Source of the DNA: Viridilinea sp964592425
Lineage (GTDB): Bacteria > Chloroflexota > Chloroflexia > Chloroflexales > Chloroflexaceae
Assembly: GCA_964592425.1 (NCBI GenBank)
Contig: CAZQCG010000011.1
Location: forward strand, 68,633-132,632
Length of the DNA stretch: 64,000 nucleotides
Direction: 5' to 3'
The notes under the pieces: generated by a model
The model's database searches: none
What the model was told of the DNA's origin: nothing
Seen by the model: the letters and a program-made list of their open reading frames with translations, nothing else
Position numbers and translations under genes: made by a program
Shown: positions 1-7,688 of the stretch, piece after piece
Layout of the letters: every line of letters begins with the position of its first letter
Numbering within the stretch: position 1 is the first letter of the stretch

Positions 1-628
1 GGCGTGACCCAACACGCACCAAACGCTGCAAAGCTGGCTCCAGCCCCTCACTCAGGAGGAGATCCTGTGAGAGGCTGAGCAGGGCGCGCTGTTCCTGCAC
101 CCGCCGCACCTTGGCCTGCTCATAGAGGCGTGCACGGGCGATCGCTGTCCCGAGCATCTGGCCCACCGCCGAAAGCAACTGCCAATCGGCGGGGGCCATC
201 CGACCCCACTGGGTCGTGGCTAGGTTGAGGATGCCCAGATCCTCTTCGCCGCTCGTTAGCAGCACCGAGGCGTGCTGCGCCAGGCCACGCTTATCACCGA
301 CCGCCGCCTGCAAACGCGAGCAGCGCACCATATTGACCGGCTTATCGAGCTTGCTGGCCAGGCAGAGGCCCTGGCACTCACACTCAGCCTGCCAGGAGGG
401 GCCGGGGTAGAGCAAGGCAGGCGGCAGATTATGGCGTGCCGCCAGACTGTAGTTCGTCCCGTCGCCTTTAAGAAAGATCCATCCTGTCGCCAGACCCATC
501 AACTCAACAATCTGGCTGAGGGCCGTATCAAGCGCCTCACGCAGATCGTCGGCACGGTTGAGCGTCTGGGCCAGCGCGTTGAGCGTGGCCAACTCATGCA
601 TACGCTGGTGGATATCGGTGGACGGCAT
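1..628 (-). CDS. GAF-domain sensor protein, 3' part missing (probable histidine kinase)
   Basis: The reading frame begins at an ATG at 628 and runs off the left edge without a stop, so only about 209 N-terminal residues are visible. The segment starts MPSTDIHQRMHELATLNALA and continues as a GAF-like sensor fold: a helix (LREALDTALSQIVELMG), a GWIFLKGDG strand, a Cys-rich middle (AECECQGLCL) and a later strand-helix (LGILNLATTQWGRMAPADWQLL) typical of GAF domains. It then passes into a coiled stretch (ARARLYEQAKVRRVQEQRALLSLSQ), as in linkers to a second GAF or a kinase core. The kinase part is not seen. The nearby ANTAR response regulator at 1632 could be its partner. No clear Shine-Dalgarno is seen, so the start is approximate. 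Confidence 0.75.
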   Translation of the reverse strand, partial: MPSTDIHQRMHELATLNALAQTLNRADDLREALDTALSQIVELMGLATGWIFLKGDGTNYSLAARHNLPPALLYPGPSWQAECECQGLCLASKLDKPVNMVRCSRLQAAVGDKRGLAQHASVLLTSGEEDLGILNLATTQWGRMAPADWQLLSAVGQMLGTAIARARLYEQAKVRRVQEQRALLSLSQDLLLSEGLEPALQRLVRVGSR

Positions 629-722
629 AGGAACACGCCGGGAATAGCCAGGCGAAGGAACAGGCCGCTTCCGCGAAGATCATCGCACAAAATCCTCGCG
701 GAAGACAGGCACCCAAACGAAC

Positions 723-1373
723 TTACTTCTTACGGGCGATGGCCACCCCATCACGCAGGGGAATGATCACCGCCTCGAGTCCGGCGTGGCACATCAGGTT
801 CCGATTAAACTGCTGGATGCCACGTACCAATGGCGGGGCATCCTCTTCGAGCACCTGGGCACTGCAGAGCACATTGTCAGCAATCAGCATACCGCCGCTA
901 CGCAACAGGGTCACACAGAGATCGAGGGCCTCACTCGCCTGGCCGTCATTAGCAGCACTACGCAACACATCAAGGAAGATCAGATCGAAGCCCGGTTCGA
1001 GCTTGGGCATCACCTCGCCCCATTCACCATGGATAATCGAAATATGCCCACCCAATTTCTCACCAGCAATAATCTCGTTGGCCAACTCAACCCGGTCGGC
1101 ATGACTTTCAACTGCCGTCAGTGTGCCGCCAGTCTGGGCTACCGCCCTGAGCAGGTAGATCGCCGCGTAGCCAGTAGTAATGCCGACTTCAAGCACCCGC
1201 TTGGCATTGAGCGCCAGCGCCTGCAGGTACAAAAACTGGCCCTGTACCGGCCCCACCAGCGAGAGCCCACGTACCTTAGCACGCTCTTCCATCTCGCTGA
1301 GTACCGCGTCACGAGGCGGCATTAGATCGCGCAGATAGTCCTCGATCTCAATATTGGTGATATCGTAGTGCAA
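723..1373 (-). CDS. O-methyltransferase, caffeoyl-CoA/catechol OMT family
   Basis: A 216-residue class I SAM-dependent O-methyltransferase. The start is a TTG at 1373, chosen because GGAGGAAG (1378-1385) sits 4-7 bases upstream. The same frame is open further upstream, but that would overlap the response-regulator gene and lacks family similarity. Motif I is EVGITTGYAAIYLL and motif II is LTAVESHADRVELA. The strand that normally carries the metal-binding DADK in this family reads FLDVLRSAAND here, so the metal site is altered or degenerate. The C-terminal LLRSGGMLIADNVL matches the family's L-x-G-G-ADN block. Substrate is unknown. It is transcribed away from the regulator gene, from a shared 258-bp intergenic region. 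Confidence 0.85.
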   Translation of the reverse strand: MHYDITNIEIEDYLRDLMPPRDAVLSEMEERAKVRGLSLVGPVQGQFLYLQALALNAKRVLEVGITTGYAAIYLLRAVAQTGGTLTAVESHADRVELANEIIAGEKLGGHISIIHGEWGEVMPKLEPGFDLIFLDVLRSAANDGQASEALDLCVTLLRSGGMLIADNVLCSAQVLEEDAPPLVRGIQQFNRNLMCHAGLEAVIIPLRDGVAIARKK

Positions 1374-1469
1374 AGTACTTCCTCCATCGTTGCTGAGCAA
1401 ACTCACGCCTAACCATCTAGACCTGTAGGCAGCCAGGACGATGCGCCTCAAGCCCTTCGGCCCGTGCTG

Positions 1470-1500
1470 ATTGTAGCACAGAGTAGAGCGCAAGAGGCAA
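1470..1500 (-). promoter_or_regulatory. putative promoter of the O-methyltransferase gene
   Basis: On the minus strand an extended -10 TGCTACAAT (hexamer at 1470-1475) lies 19 bp from TTGCCT (1495-1500), about 95 bases before the TTG start. The same TGCTACAAT string recurs upstream of three other genes in the window. Confidence 0.4.
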
Positions 1501-1631
1501 AGTGCATCGGGCAACCCGCTTTTTATGGTATGATGATCGCTCATCAGGGGCATCGCTGCCCATGCCTGCCCTCCCCTAACCGCCGATGATGCCGTCGCCG
1601 CAGGCGGCAATTTGCGCACAGAGGTATCCCC

Positions 1632-2216
1632 GTGGCTGCAACCAGGATCCTCATTGCTGAAGATAACGACCTTGTCTCGCTCACCCTTGAGGAGCAACTG
1701 AAGGGCCTCGGCTACGATGTCGTCGGCATTGCTCGCTCGGGCGTGGAAGCAGTCAACCTGGCCGCCCGGCTCAAGCCTGACTTGATCATGATGGACATTC
1801 GTATGCCCGAGATGGAGGGTACCGAGGCGGCGGCGCGCATCCGCGACCAGCACCCTGTACCGATCATCATGCTTACGGCCTACGCCGACAAAGAGACCGT
1901 CAAGAAAGCCGAAGCCGCAGGTGCCCTGGCCTACCTGGTTAAGCCGATCAACGAGAACGAACTACCACCGGCGATCAATATCGCCCTGGCCCGTTTCCGC
2001 GAGATCCAGGCCCTGCGTAACCAGGTTGATGAACTGGAAGAGTCGCTCGAGGCGCGCAAGCTGATTGAACGCGCCAAAGGTATCCTGATGCAGCGCCTCG
2101 GCCTGAGTGAGCGCGATGCCTACGAACGCCTGCGCCAGCGCGCCCGTGATAAACGGGCCAAAATGAAGGATATCGCCCAGGCGATCATTGAAGCCGAAGA
2201 ATTGCTCGGCTCGTAG
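1632..2216 (+). CDS. ANTAR-domain response regulator (AmiR/NasT/PdtaR type)
   Basis: A 194-residue regulator starting at GTG 1632 after a GAGGT ribosome site. The receiver domain (residues about 4-122) has all expected residues: acidic pair E10-D11, phospho-acceptor D55 (LIMMDIRMPEMEG), T82 and K104 (YLVKPI). A short coiled linker leads to an ANTAR domain (about 135-192), recognisable from RKLIERAKGILMQRLGLSE followed by DAYERLRQRARDKRAKMKDIAQAII. ANTAR regulators bind paired RNA hairpins and prevent premature transcription termination, so this protein probably acts on RNA rather than DNA. The cognate kinase may be the truncated GAF protein at 1-628. Its RNA targets are not identifiable here. 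Confidence 0.93.
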   Translation: MAATRILIAEDNDLVSLTLEEQLKGLGYDVVGIARSGVEAVNLAARLKPDLIMMDIRMPEMEGTEAAARIRDQHPVPIIMLTAYADKETVKKAEAAGALAYLVKPINENELPPAINIALARFREIQALRNQVDELEESLEARKLIERAKGILMQRLGLSERDAYERLRQRARDKRAKMKDIAQAIIEAEELLGS

Positions 2217-2349
2217 AGCGATTGCAGCTTCAATAAGGTTTCAGAGGCCAGAGCTCAGGCCGAGCGCATCAACCTTGATCTTGATGCACCTTTGCTTGCT
2301 GATGGGGCAGATTCAGCCGAATCTAAAGGTAGAATCACCCTGGTCAGTC

Positions 2350-2378
2350 TTGACAAGATCACCCTGCACGCCTATAAT
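2350..2378 (+). promoter_or_regulatory. consensus sigma-70 promoter of the yceD-rpmF-fabH-fabD operon
   Basis: A perfect TTGACA (2350-2355), a 17-bp spacer and a perfect TATAAT (2373-2378). The predicted start of transcription is near 2385, about 38 bases before the yceD ATG. Confidence 0.9.
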
Positions 2379-2422
2379 GCGGCGCTTGCAATCCTCTGCC
2401 GGGACGCCGCTGTACATACACA

Positions 2423-2980
2423 ATGACTAACTTGAAGTTCAATGTCGCACAGTTGCTCCGCGAGGAGATGGGCTCCTTTCGCGACTACCAGTTTGCCGAG
2501 AGCCAGCTGCCGCTCGATGATCAACTCACCCTGCGTGAGATCAACGGCACAGTGCGCTTTACCCGTACAGCGACCGGCGTGTGGGCCAAAGTCAAAGCAA
2601 TTGGGGTCGTGCGGCTTATCTGTGTGCGCTCACTTGAGGAATTTGATCAGCCGATCAGTTTGGCCTTTGCCGACCAGTTTCATTCGGTGATCGATATCTT
2701 TTCGGGTGGCGGCCTACCAGCACCGATCGAAGAAGATCCCTTTATGCTCGATGAGTTGCACATGGCCGATATCGGAGAGACTCTGCGCGAGTATGGCTTG
2801 CTTGAACTACCCCTAAACCCGGTGAGCCCGGCCTATCGTGATCAGCCAGTCAACTACACGGTGCAGTCAGAGGGAATCGAGGATGAAGCCGAATTGGCGA
2901 GTAGTGAGGATGGAACGGTAGATATTGAGGCGCTGAAGGTCTGGGCTGAGCGCCACCAACGACGAAACGGTAGGAGTTGA
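2423..2980 (+). CDS. yceD: YceD/DUF177 family protein
   Basis: A 185-residue DUF177 protein, first gene of the operon yceD-rpmF-fabH-fabD. In bacteria and chloroplasts YceD-type proteins are linked to accumulation of 23S rRNA, and they are nearly always encoded just before rpmF. The N-terminal half fits the family (MTNLKFNVAQLLREEMGSFR, then the VRFTRTATGVWAKVKAIG beta region). The second half is acidic and ends in DIEALKVWAERHQRR. The usual Cys-rich C-terminal motif of E. coli YceD is not present. The start follows directly on the consensus promoter, and the stop lies 7 bp before rpmF, so the two are surely co-translated. Confidence 0.9.
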   Translation: MTNLKFNVAQLLREEMGSFRDYQFAESQLPLDDQLTLREINGTVRFTRTATGVWAKVKAIGVVRLICVRSLEEFDQPISLAFADQFHSVIDIFSGGGLPAPIEEDPFMLDELHMADIGETLREYGLLELPLNPVSPAYRDQPVNYTVQSEGIEDEAELASSEDGTVDIEALKVWAERHQRRNGRS

Positions 2981-2987
2981 ACACATT

Positions 2988-3176
2988 ATGGGTGCATTAC
3001 CAAAACGTAAAGTCTCGCGTCATCGCCGCGGCAATCGCCGCCAGCATCTTGCACTTACGGCACCAACCCTGGTGCCCTGCCCGCGCTGCGGCAAATTGAT
3101 GCGCGCCCACCACACCTGTAAGGCTTGCGGAACCTATAAGGGCCGCCAGGTAATCGAGATGCCTGCGAGCGAGTAG
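2988..3176 (+). CDS. rpmF: 50S ribosomal protein L32
   Basis: A 62-residue L32. The N-terminus MGALPKRKVSRHRRGNRR is the standard rRNA-binding tail. A zinc ribbon follows, with four cysteines in the order CPRCG and CKACG, so this is the zinc-binding (C+) form. It sits between yceD and fabH, the conserved order that couples ribosome and fatty-acid synthesis. The plsX gene often found here is absent. Confidence 0.97.
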   Translation: MGALPKRKVSRHRRGNRRQHLALTAPTLVPCPRCGKLMRAHHTCKACGTYKGRQVIEMPASE

Positions 3177-3281
3177 CGTCGCCGTATGCGAGCGTTGTGT
3201 CGGTTGTGATCTGTCGAGTGGGGGGCGTCCGGTCGCTGCCAAGCGTCCGTCGGCGCCCCTTCGCTTATGGGGAGGTCGCTG

Positions 3282-4295
3282 TTGAGCAACCCACGCTATG
3301 CGGCAATCACTGGCTGGGGTATGGCGGTACCGAGGCGGGTCGTGAGCAACGCTGAGCTTGCCCAACGGATCGATACCTCCGACGAGTGGATCCGTAGCCG
3401 TACCGGGATCGTTCAGCGCCATGTTGCTGGCCCCGGTGAGCCAACTTCAGCCCTGGCAGCGGCAGCCGGGCGTGAAGCCCTGGCACGCTCCGGACTGAGC
3501 GCAGAGGCGATCGATACGGTGATCGTGGCGACCTGTACTCCCGACCGGCCCTTCCCTGCAACCGCCTGTACCGTCCAGCACCTGCTTGGCATCCCACGAG
3601 CAGGCGCCTTTGATCTGGTAGCGGCATGCAGTGGCTTCCTCTATGGCCTGGGGGTTGGAACGAGTCTGATCAAGAGTGGGGCGAGCCAAAGCTTGCTGCT
3701 GATCGCTGCAGATATCTTCACCCACCTGATCGACTGGAATGACCGCAACACGTGCGTGCTCTTCGGCGATGGTGCCGGTGCCGTGGTGCTGGAGGCCAGC
3801 CCTGAGCCGTTGGGGTTGCTTGCCGCGAACCTGGGCTCCTGGGGTGAGGGCGAGAAGTTGATGGCGGTTGATGCCGGTGGTACCCGCTTGCCCTTGACGC
3901 CTGAGTTGCTGGGTGAGGGGCGCCAGTATGTCACGATGAATGGGCGCGAGATCTTCCGGCACGCCGTGCGTGGGATGTGTGAATCATCGGAGCAGGCACT
4001 GAGCGAAGCGGGCGTACGCGCGGATGAGGTGCGCCTGGTGGTACCGCACCAGGCCAACCTGCGCATTATCGAAGCGGTCGCACGCCGCTTAGGCTTCCCG
4101 ATGGAGCAGGTCTTTGTTAACCTTGATCGCTATGGCAACACCTCGGCGGCCTCGGTGCCAATTGCCCTCTATGAGGCTGCCGAGCATGGTCGCCTGGGTG
4201 CTGGTGATCTGGCGCTGCTTACCGCATTTGGCGGTGGGCTGACCTGGGGCTCAGCGGTAGTACGCTGGGGTCGGCCCAAGAGGACACACACATGA
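3282..4295 (+). CDS. fabH: beta-ketoacyl-ACP synthase III (KAS III)
   Basis: FabH condenses acetyl-CoA or another primer with malonyl-ACP to start fatty-acid elongation. The chosen start is TTG 3282, six bases after GGGGAGG (3269-3275). An in-frame ATG at 3267 overlaps that Shine-Dalgarno and would add five residues. With the TTG start the protein has 337 residues. The catalytic triad is complete: C116 (LVAACSGFLYG), H256 (VVPHQANLR) and N286 (RYGNTSAAS). The FGDGAGAVVLE glycine loop is intact. The stop overlaps the fabD start by 4 bp, indicating translational coupling. Primer preference (straight or branched) cannot be read from sequence alone. Confidence 0.96.
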   Translation: MSNPRYAAITGWGMAVPRRVVSNAELAQRIDTSDEWIRSRTGIVQRHVAGPGEPTSALAAAAGREALARSGLSAEAIDTVIVATCTPDRPFPATACTVQHLLGIPRAGAFDLVAACSGFLYGLGVGTSLIKSGASQSLLLIAADIFTHLIDWNDRNTCVLFGDGAGAVVLEASPEPLGLLAANLGSWGEGEKLMAVDAGGTRLPLTPELLGEGRQYVTMNGREIFRHAVRGMCESSEQALSEAGVRADEVRLVVPHQANLRIIEAVARRLGFPMEQVFVNLDRYGNTSAASVPIALYEAAEHGRLGAGDLALLTAFGGGLTWGSAVVRWGRPKRTHT

Positions 4296-5248
4296 CAACT
4301 GCATGGATCTTTCCGGGGCAGGGTTCGCAGTCGGTGGGTATGGGCCGTGATCTCTACAATCGCTCGGTGGCGGCGCGGGCGGTCTTTGAAGAGGCTGATG
4401 CGGCACTAGGCATTCCGCTGACACGGCTCTGTTTTGAGGGTCCGGAGATCGAACTGACCGCGACAGAGAATGCGCAGCCAGCCCTGTTGACAGTAAGCAC
4501 GGCTTTGCTGCGCGCCTTTGAGGAGGCCCGTGGAGGCGTATTGCCCCCACCGATTGCCGTGGCTGGTCATAGCCTCGGCGAATACTCGGCAATGGTGGCC
4601 GGGGGGGCGCTAGACTTTACGACGGCGGTGTGCCTGGTACGACGGCGCGGCGAATTGATGGCCGAGGCCAAAGAAGGCAGCATGGCTGCTGTGATCGGGC
4701 TGGACGAAGCGTCACTCGATGGGGTCTGCCGCGAGGTCAGTGAGGCTCTTTCGGCACACCCTGAGACGATCAGCACTGTGGTGGTAGCAAACTACAACGC
4801 TCCGGATCAATTGGTGATCAGCGGTAGTAAATTGGCCGTTGAACATGCCGCGCAGTTGGCCAGAGCGCGGGGTGCCAAGCGCGTATTGCCGCTCAAGGTC
4901 AGTGCGGCCTTTCACTCACCGCTGATGATGCATGCGGCTGAGGGTATGGCCCGGGCAATTGAGGCAGTGCGGGTGGCCAATCTGCACATACCGCTGATTG
5001 CCAATGTGACTGCCGAACCCCTGATGAGTGCCGACGATGTGCGGCGAGAGGCAGTGGCCCAGGTAGTGGCACCGGTTCGCTGGATCGCCTCAGTACAACG
5101 CATGGCCCAGAGTGGGGTCTCGGCCTTTCTCGAACTTGGCCCGGGCAAGGTATTGACCGGCATGATCCGGCGTATTGCACCGCATACACGCCTGCTCAAC
5201 ATCAGCAACGCCGACGATGTGCAGGCATTGAGTGAGGAGCAGCTTTAG
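4292..5248 (+). CDS. fabD: malonyl-CoA:ACP transacylase
   Basis: FabD transfers malonyl groups from CoA to acyl carrier protein, supplying FabH and the elongation synthases. The 318-residue protein has the N-terminal FPGQGSQSVGMG block, the nucleophile elbow AGHSLGEYSA with the active serine at S94, and the conserved AAFHSPLM histidine region. The ending FLELGPGKVLTGMIRR is typical. It overlaps fabH by 4 bp (ATGA) and is the last gene of the operon. A long hairpin follows 3 bases after the stop. Confidence 0.97.
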   Translation: MTTAWIFPGQGSQSVGMGRDLYNRSVAARAVFEEADAALGIPLTRLCFEGPEIELTATENAQPALLTVSTALLRAFEEARGGVLPPPIAVAGHSLGEYSAMVAGGALDFTTAVCLVRRRGELMAEAKEGSMAAVIGLDEASLDGVCREVSEALSAHPETISTVVVANYNAPDQLVISGSKLAVEHAAQLARARGAKRVLPLKVSAAFHSPLMMHAAEGMARAIEAVRVANLHIPLIANVTAEPLMSADDVRREAVAQVVAPVRWIASVQRMAQSGVSAFLELGPGKVLTGMIRRIAPHTRLLNISNADDVQALSEEQL

Positions 5249-5251
5249 AAA

Positions 5252-5303
5252 GGGCGTAGGCGGGGTGTCGCAGCGTACGCTGCGACGCCCCTTCGCCTAC
5301 CCG
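5252..5303 (+). terminator. long hairpin after fabD
   Basis: A near-perfect inverted repeat centred on a 20-bp palindrome (GTCGCAGCGTACGCTGCGAC). It extends outward through GGGG/CCCC and a second stem GTAGGCG/CGCCTAC. It begins 3 bases after the fabD stop. No T-run follows, so it could act with Rho or as an mRNA-stabilising structure rather than a classical terminator. Confidence 0.6.
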
Positions 5304-5544
5304 TGCGGGAAATGGCAAAGGCCGGAGAGTTGATCTCCGGCCCTGCACTGAATGAGGAAGGCGAAGGATGTGCCGAACGTGAAGGCTCAGAAAGGTTCCG
5401 ACGTGCGAGCAACGACTTGATCAGGTTCCAGGGGCAATTGCCCACTAGAATGCCGCAGTTACGTGCAGGTCCCCGTAGGTTCCGACGTGTGTGCAGTCCC
5501 TTACCAGTGTCCTATGTGTGCTTTCGTCCCCTTCTGGTTTCCTC

Positions 5545-5637
5545 GATCCTGATCTGCGCGAGAAACAACCGCCTCAAGGGGAGGGCAAGGCCTTCGAGCA
5601 GATGAACGCAGCCTACTCATCTTCGGGCGAACCCTGA
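5545..5637 (+). pseudogene. possible remnant of a DnaJ-type J domain
   Basis: In one frame the sequence reads DPDLREKQPP, then KAFEQMNAAYSSSGEP and a stop. This resembles helices III-IV of a J domain (HPD, then a helix like KFKEINEAYEVLSDP), with H of HPD replaced by D. No start codon, ribosome site or upstream helix II is present, and the frame ends where a J domain would continue. The match is short and could be chance. Confidence 0.25.
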
Positions 5638-6100
5638 GCCGCTCGGCCTGCGGTCGGTGCATGTGTGGCCCCGTCCGGGTTAGCTGTTGCTGTCGGGTAT
5701 GGCTCAGTCAAAGCGTGCGCTACGTCTCTTGCGTCCCACGCGGTGAGCTTTGCTTTCAGAGTCAACCATCTCGTCTCGCAGAGCATCCAACCGCTACATC
5801 AGCGGTCTGGCGCTTGTCTGTCAGGCTCCCTGGGCAGCAAAAGGGCCTGCCTCATTTCTCCTGACTTACGCCACGCCCCAATTCGGGAAACTTCCCTTTA
5901 CAGTGAAGGCGAGGCGCTTGCCGTATGGCTGCGCATGTTCGGCTGTTCATGTGCCCTGGTCTCTCGTCGGCCCCTTGAGGCTTCAAGCAAATAATAGCAT
6001 TCCAATAACCTAATTGCAAGACTTCTATCGTCCATTAACGATAATAGAGCTATGGAAGATGGCCAGACGGCGATACTATGCACTTTTAGGCGCAAAGAAT

Positions 6101-6118
6101 CACCCCAGAGATGGGGTG
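6101..6118 (-). terminator. terminator-like hairpin downstream of the CrtI-type gene
   Basis: On the minus strand CACCCCA-TCTC-TGGGGTG forms a perfect 7-bp stem followed by ATTCTTT. It lies about 70 bases after the stop of the desaturase gene. Confidence 0.5.
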
Positions 6119-6188
6119 TATGTGTAAAGGGTTTCGTGTTTTGGTAGTGGGGTATAGCAGTATAACTGCGACACACCTCCTACGCCTA

Positions 6189-7670
6189 TCATAAGAGGTC
6201 GGCCAGGACACGCTCGGTGACGGCACGCCCGGAGAGCAGCACAAGGGGGATGCCACCACCAGGGTGGGTGCCACCACCGACAAAGTAGAGGTTGCGTAGC
6301 TCGCGGGCACGCAGGGGTGGGCGCAGGAAGGCTGAAAAAGGGTTGTTGGAAGCAAGGCCGTAGATTGCACCACCGGCAGCGTTGTAACGTGCCTCAAGCG
6401 TGGCGGGGCTCCAGATCTGCTCGTAGCTGATCTGCTGGCCCAAATTGGTCATGCCCATCCGTTCGAGCTTGGCGATTACCAGATCGCGGTACGCGCCCGC
6501 CTCGCGCTCCCAGTTGATGCGCGGAGTGAGAGATGGGGCGTTGACCAGGACAAAGAGGTTCATGTGGCCGGGTGGAGCGTGATCTGGGTCGCTCAGGCAG
6601 GTGGCCGCAACATAGATGGTTGGATCAACCGCCGGTACGCTGTGGTCAAAGATAGCCGCGAACTCACGAGGGTAGTCGGCACTGAAAAAGATGTTGTGGT
6701 GCGCGAGTTGTGGGTAGATCTGCTTGACGCCGAGGAAGAGCACGAAGCCACTACACGATGGCTCAAGGCGGGCCAGATGGGTCGCCATGGTGGTATGGCT
6801 GGGTAGCAACGCACGATAGGCGTAACGCGGGTCAGCGTTGATGATCACCTGGTTGGCACGCACCTCTTCGCCATCGGCGAGACGTACACCGCAGGCTGCG
6901 CCATCCCGTTCGATCACGCGAGCCACCGGCGTACCGAGACGCAGCGTGACACCCAATTCGGTAGCCAGGCGTTCGAGCGCCTGGGCCAGGCTATACATAC
7001 CGCCACGTACATACCAGCCACCTTCGGCCAGTTCGATGTAGGCGATCACGTTGAAGGTAGCTGGCGAACGGTAGGGTGACGATCCGTTATAGGTAGCGTA
7101 GCGGTTGAAGATCTGGCGCAGGTAGGGGCTATGAAAGAAGGAGCGCACAGCAGCGTCCACACTGCGCAGGGCATCAATACGCGGGCCATCACGCAACAGA
7201 CGTGGCGTGATCAACTCGCGCAGGCCATCGAAGGGTTTGAGCAAAAAGACGTCGGCAACGGCATCGTAGATCCGGGCAGTGTGGGCAAGGAAGCGAAAGA
7301 AGTTCGGTACATCGGCAGGGCTAAGCCGCTCAATCGCCTGGATGAGACGGGGCAATTGCTGCCAGGCATCGAAGGTGGTGCCATCGGGCCAATGGTAGCG
7401 GCAGATCGGCTCAATCGCCACAAGCTCGAGGTAGTCCTCCATCCGACGCCCGGCAGCCGCAAACAGATCGGCAATCACCCAGGGCATAGTGAGTAAGGAG
7501 GGGCCTGTATCGAAGCGAAAGCCCTGCTCGGCGACCAGGTTGAGCTTGCCGCCGAGGCGCTGGTTCTGCTCGATCAGGGTGACCTGACGACCGTGGGCAG
7601 CCAGACGAACTGCGGCGGCGAGCCCACCAAGCCCGCCGCCGACAATGATCACCGAAGCTGGAGGACGCAT
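6189..7670 (-). CDS. CrtI/CrtD-type phytoene desaturase family oxidoreductase
   Basis: A 493-residue FAD-dependent carotenoid desaturase or related isomerase. The N-terminal dinucleotide fold is VIIVGGGLGGLAAAVRLAAH, followed by the E-containing strand TLIEQNQRLGGK and the family block GFRFDTGPSLLTMP. The C-terminal signature is GGGTHPGGGIPLVLLSGRAV, the CrtI-type FAD-binding end. Such enzymes introduce double bonds into phytoene or later carotenoids. Which step this one does (CrtI, CrtD or a ketolase-like activity) is not decidable here. It starts 18 bp after the cpaF stop, so it appears to be co-transcribed with secretion ATPases, which is an odd pairing. No other crt gene is in the window. 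Confidence 0.88.
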   Translation of the reverse strand: MRPPASVIIVGGGLGGLAAAVRLAAHGRQVTLIEQNQRLGGKLNLVAEQGFRFDTGPSLLTMPWVIADLFAAAGRRMEDYLELVAIEPICRYHWPDGTTFDAWQQLPRLIQAIERLSPADVPNFFRFLAHTARIYDAVADVFLLKPFDGLRELITPRLLRDGPRIDALRSVDAAVRSFFHSPYLRQIFNRYATYNGSSPYRSPATFNVIAYIELAEGGWYVRGGMYSLAQALERLATELGVTLRLGTPVARVIERDGAACGVRLADGEEVRANQVIINADPRYAYRALLPSHTTMATHLARLEPSCSGFVLFLGVKQIYPQLAHHNIFFSADYPREFAAIFDHSVPAVDPTIYVAATCLSDPDHAPPGHMNLFVLVNAPSLTPRINWEREAGAYRDLVIAKLERMGMTNLGQQISYEQIWSPATLEARYNAAGGAIYGLASNNPFSAFLRPPLRARELRNLYFVGGGTHPGGGIPLVLLSGRAVTERVLADLL

Positions 7671-7688
7671 AACAACATTCGTAAGTAT

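Larger units (their letters stand above)
5304..6188. other. 885-bp region without a convincing gene
   Basis: No open frame here has a ribosome site plus family similarity. It holds a perfect 9-bp hairpin (GGCCGGAGA/TCTCCGGCC, 5320-5342), a 13-bp direct repeat AGGTTCCGACGTG (5393-5405 and 5477-5489), a possible J-domain remnant (5545-5637) and, near the right end, a terminator-like hairpin for the gene at 6189. The part after about 5980 is visibly richer in A and T than its neighbours. It is probably a decayed or recombined region, but no transposase or clear element ends were seen. Confidence 0.5.

Noticed and set aside
1374..1853. Upstream extension of the O-methyltransferase frame by 160 codons
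   Set aside because: It runs over the ANTAR regulator start, shows no methyltransferase similarity, and the TTG at 1373 has a good ribosome site.
5303..5605. A 100-codon frame after fabD with an FRRASNDL string reminiscent of TatA
   Set aside because: No membrane span or ribosome site; the resemblance is eight residues long and partly produced by a DNA direct repeat.
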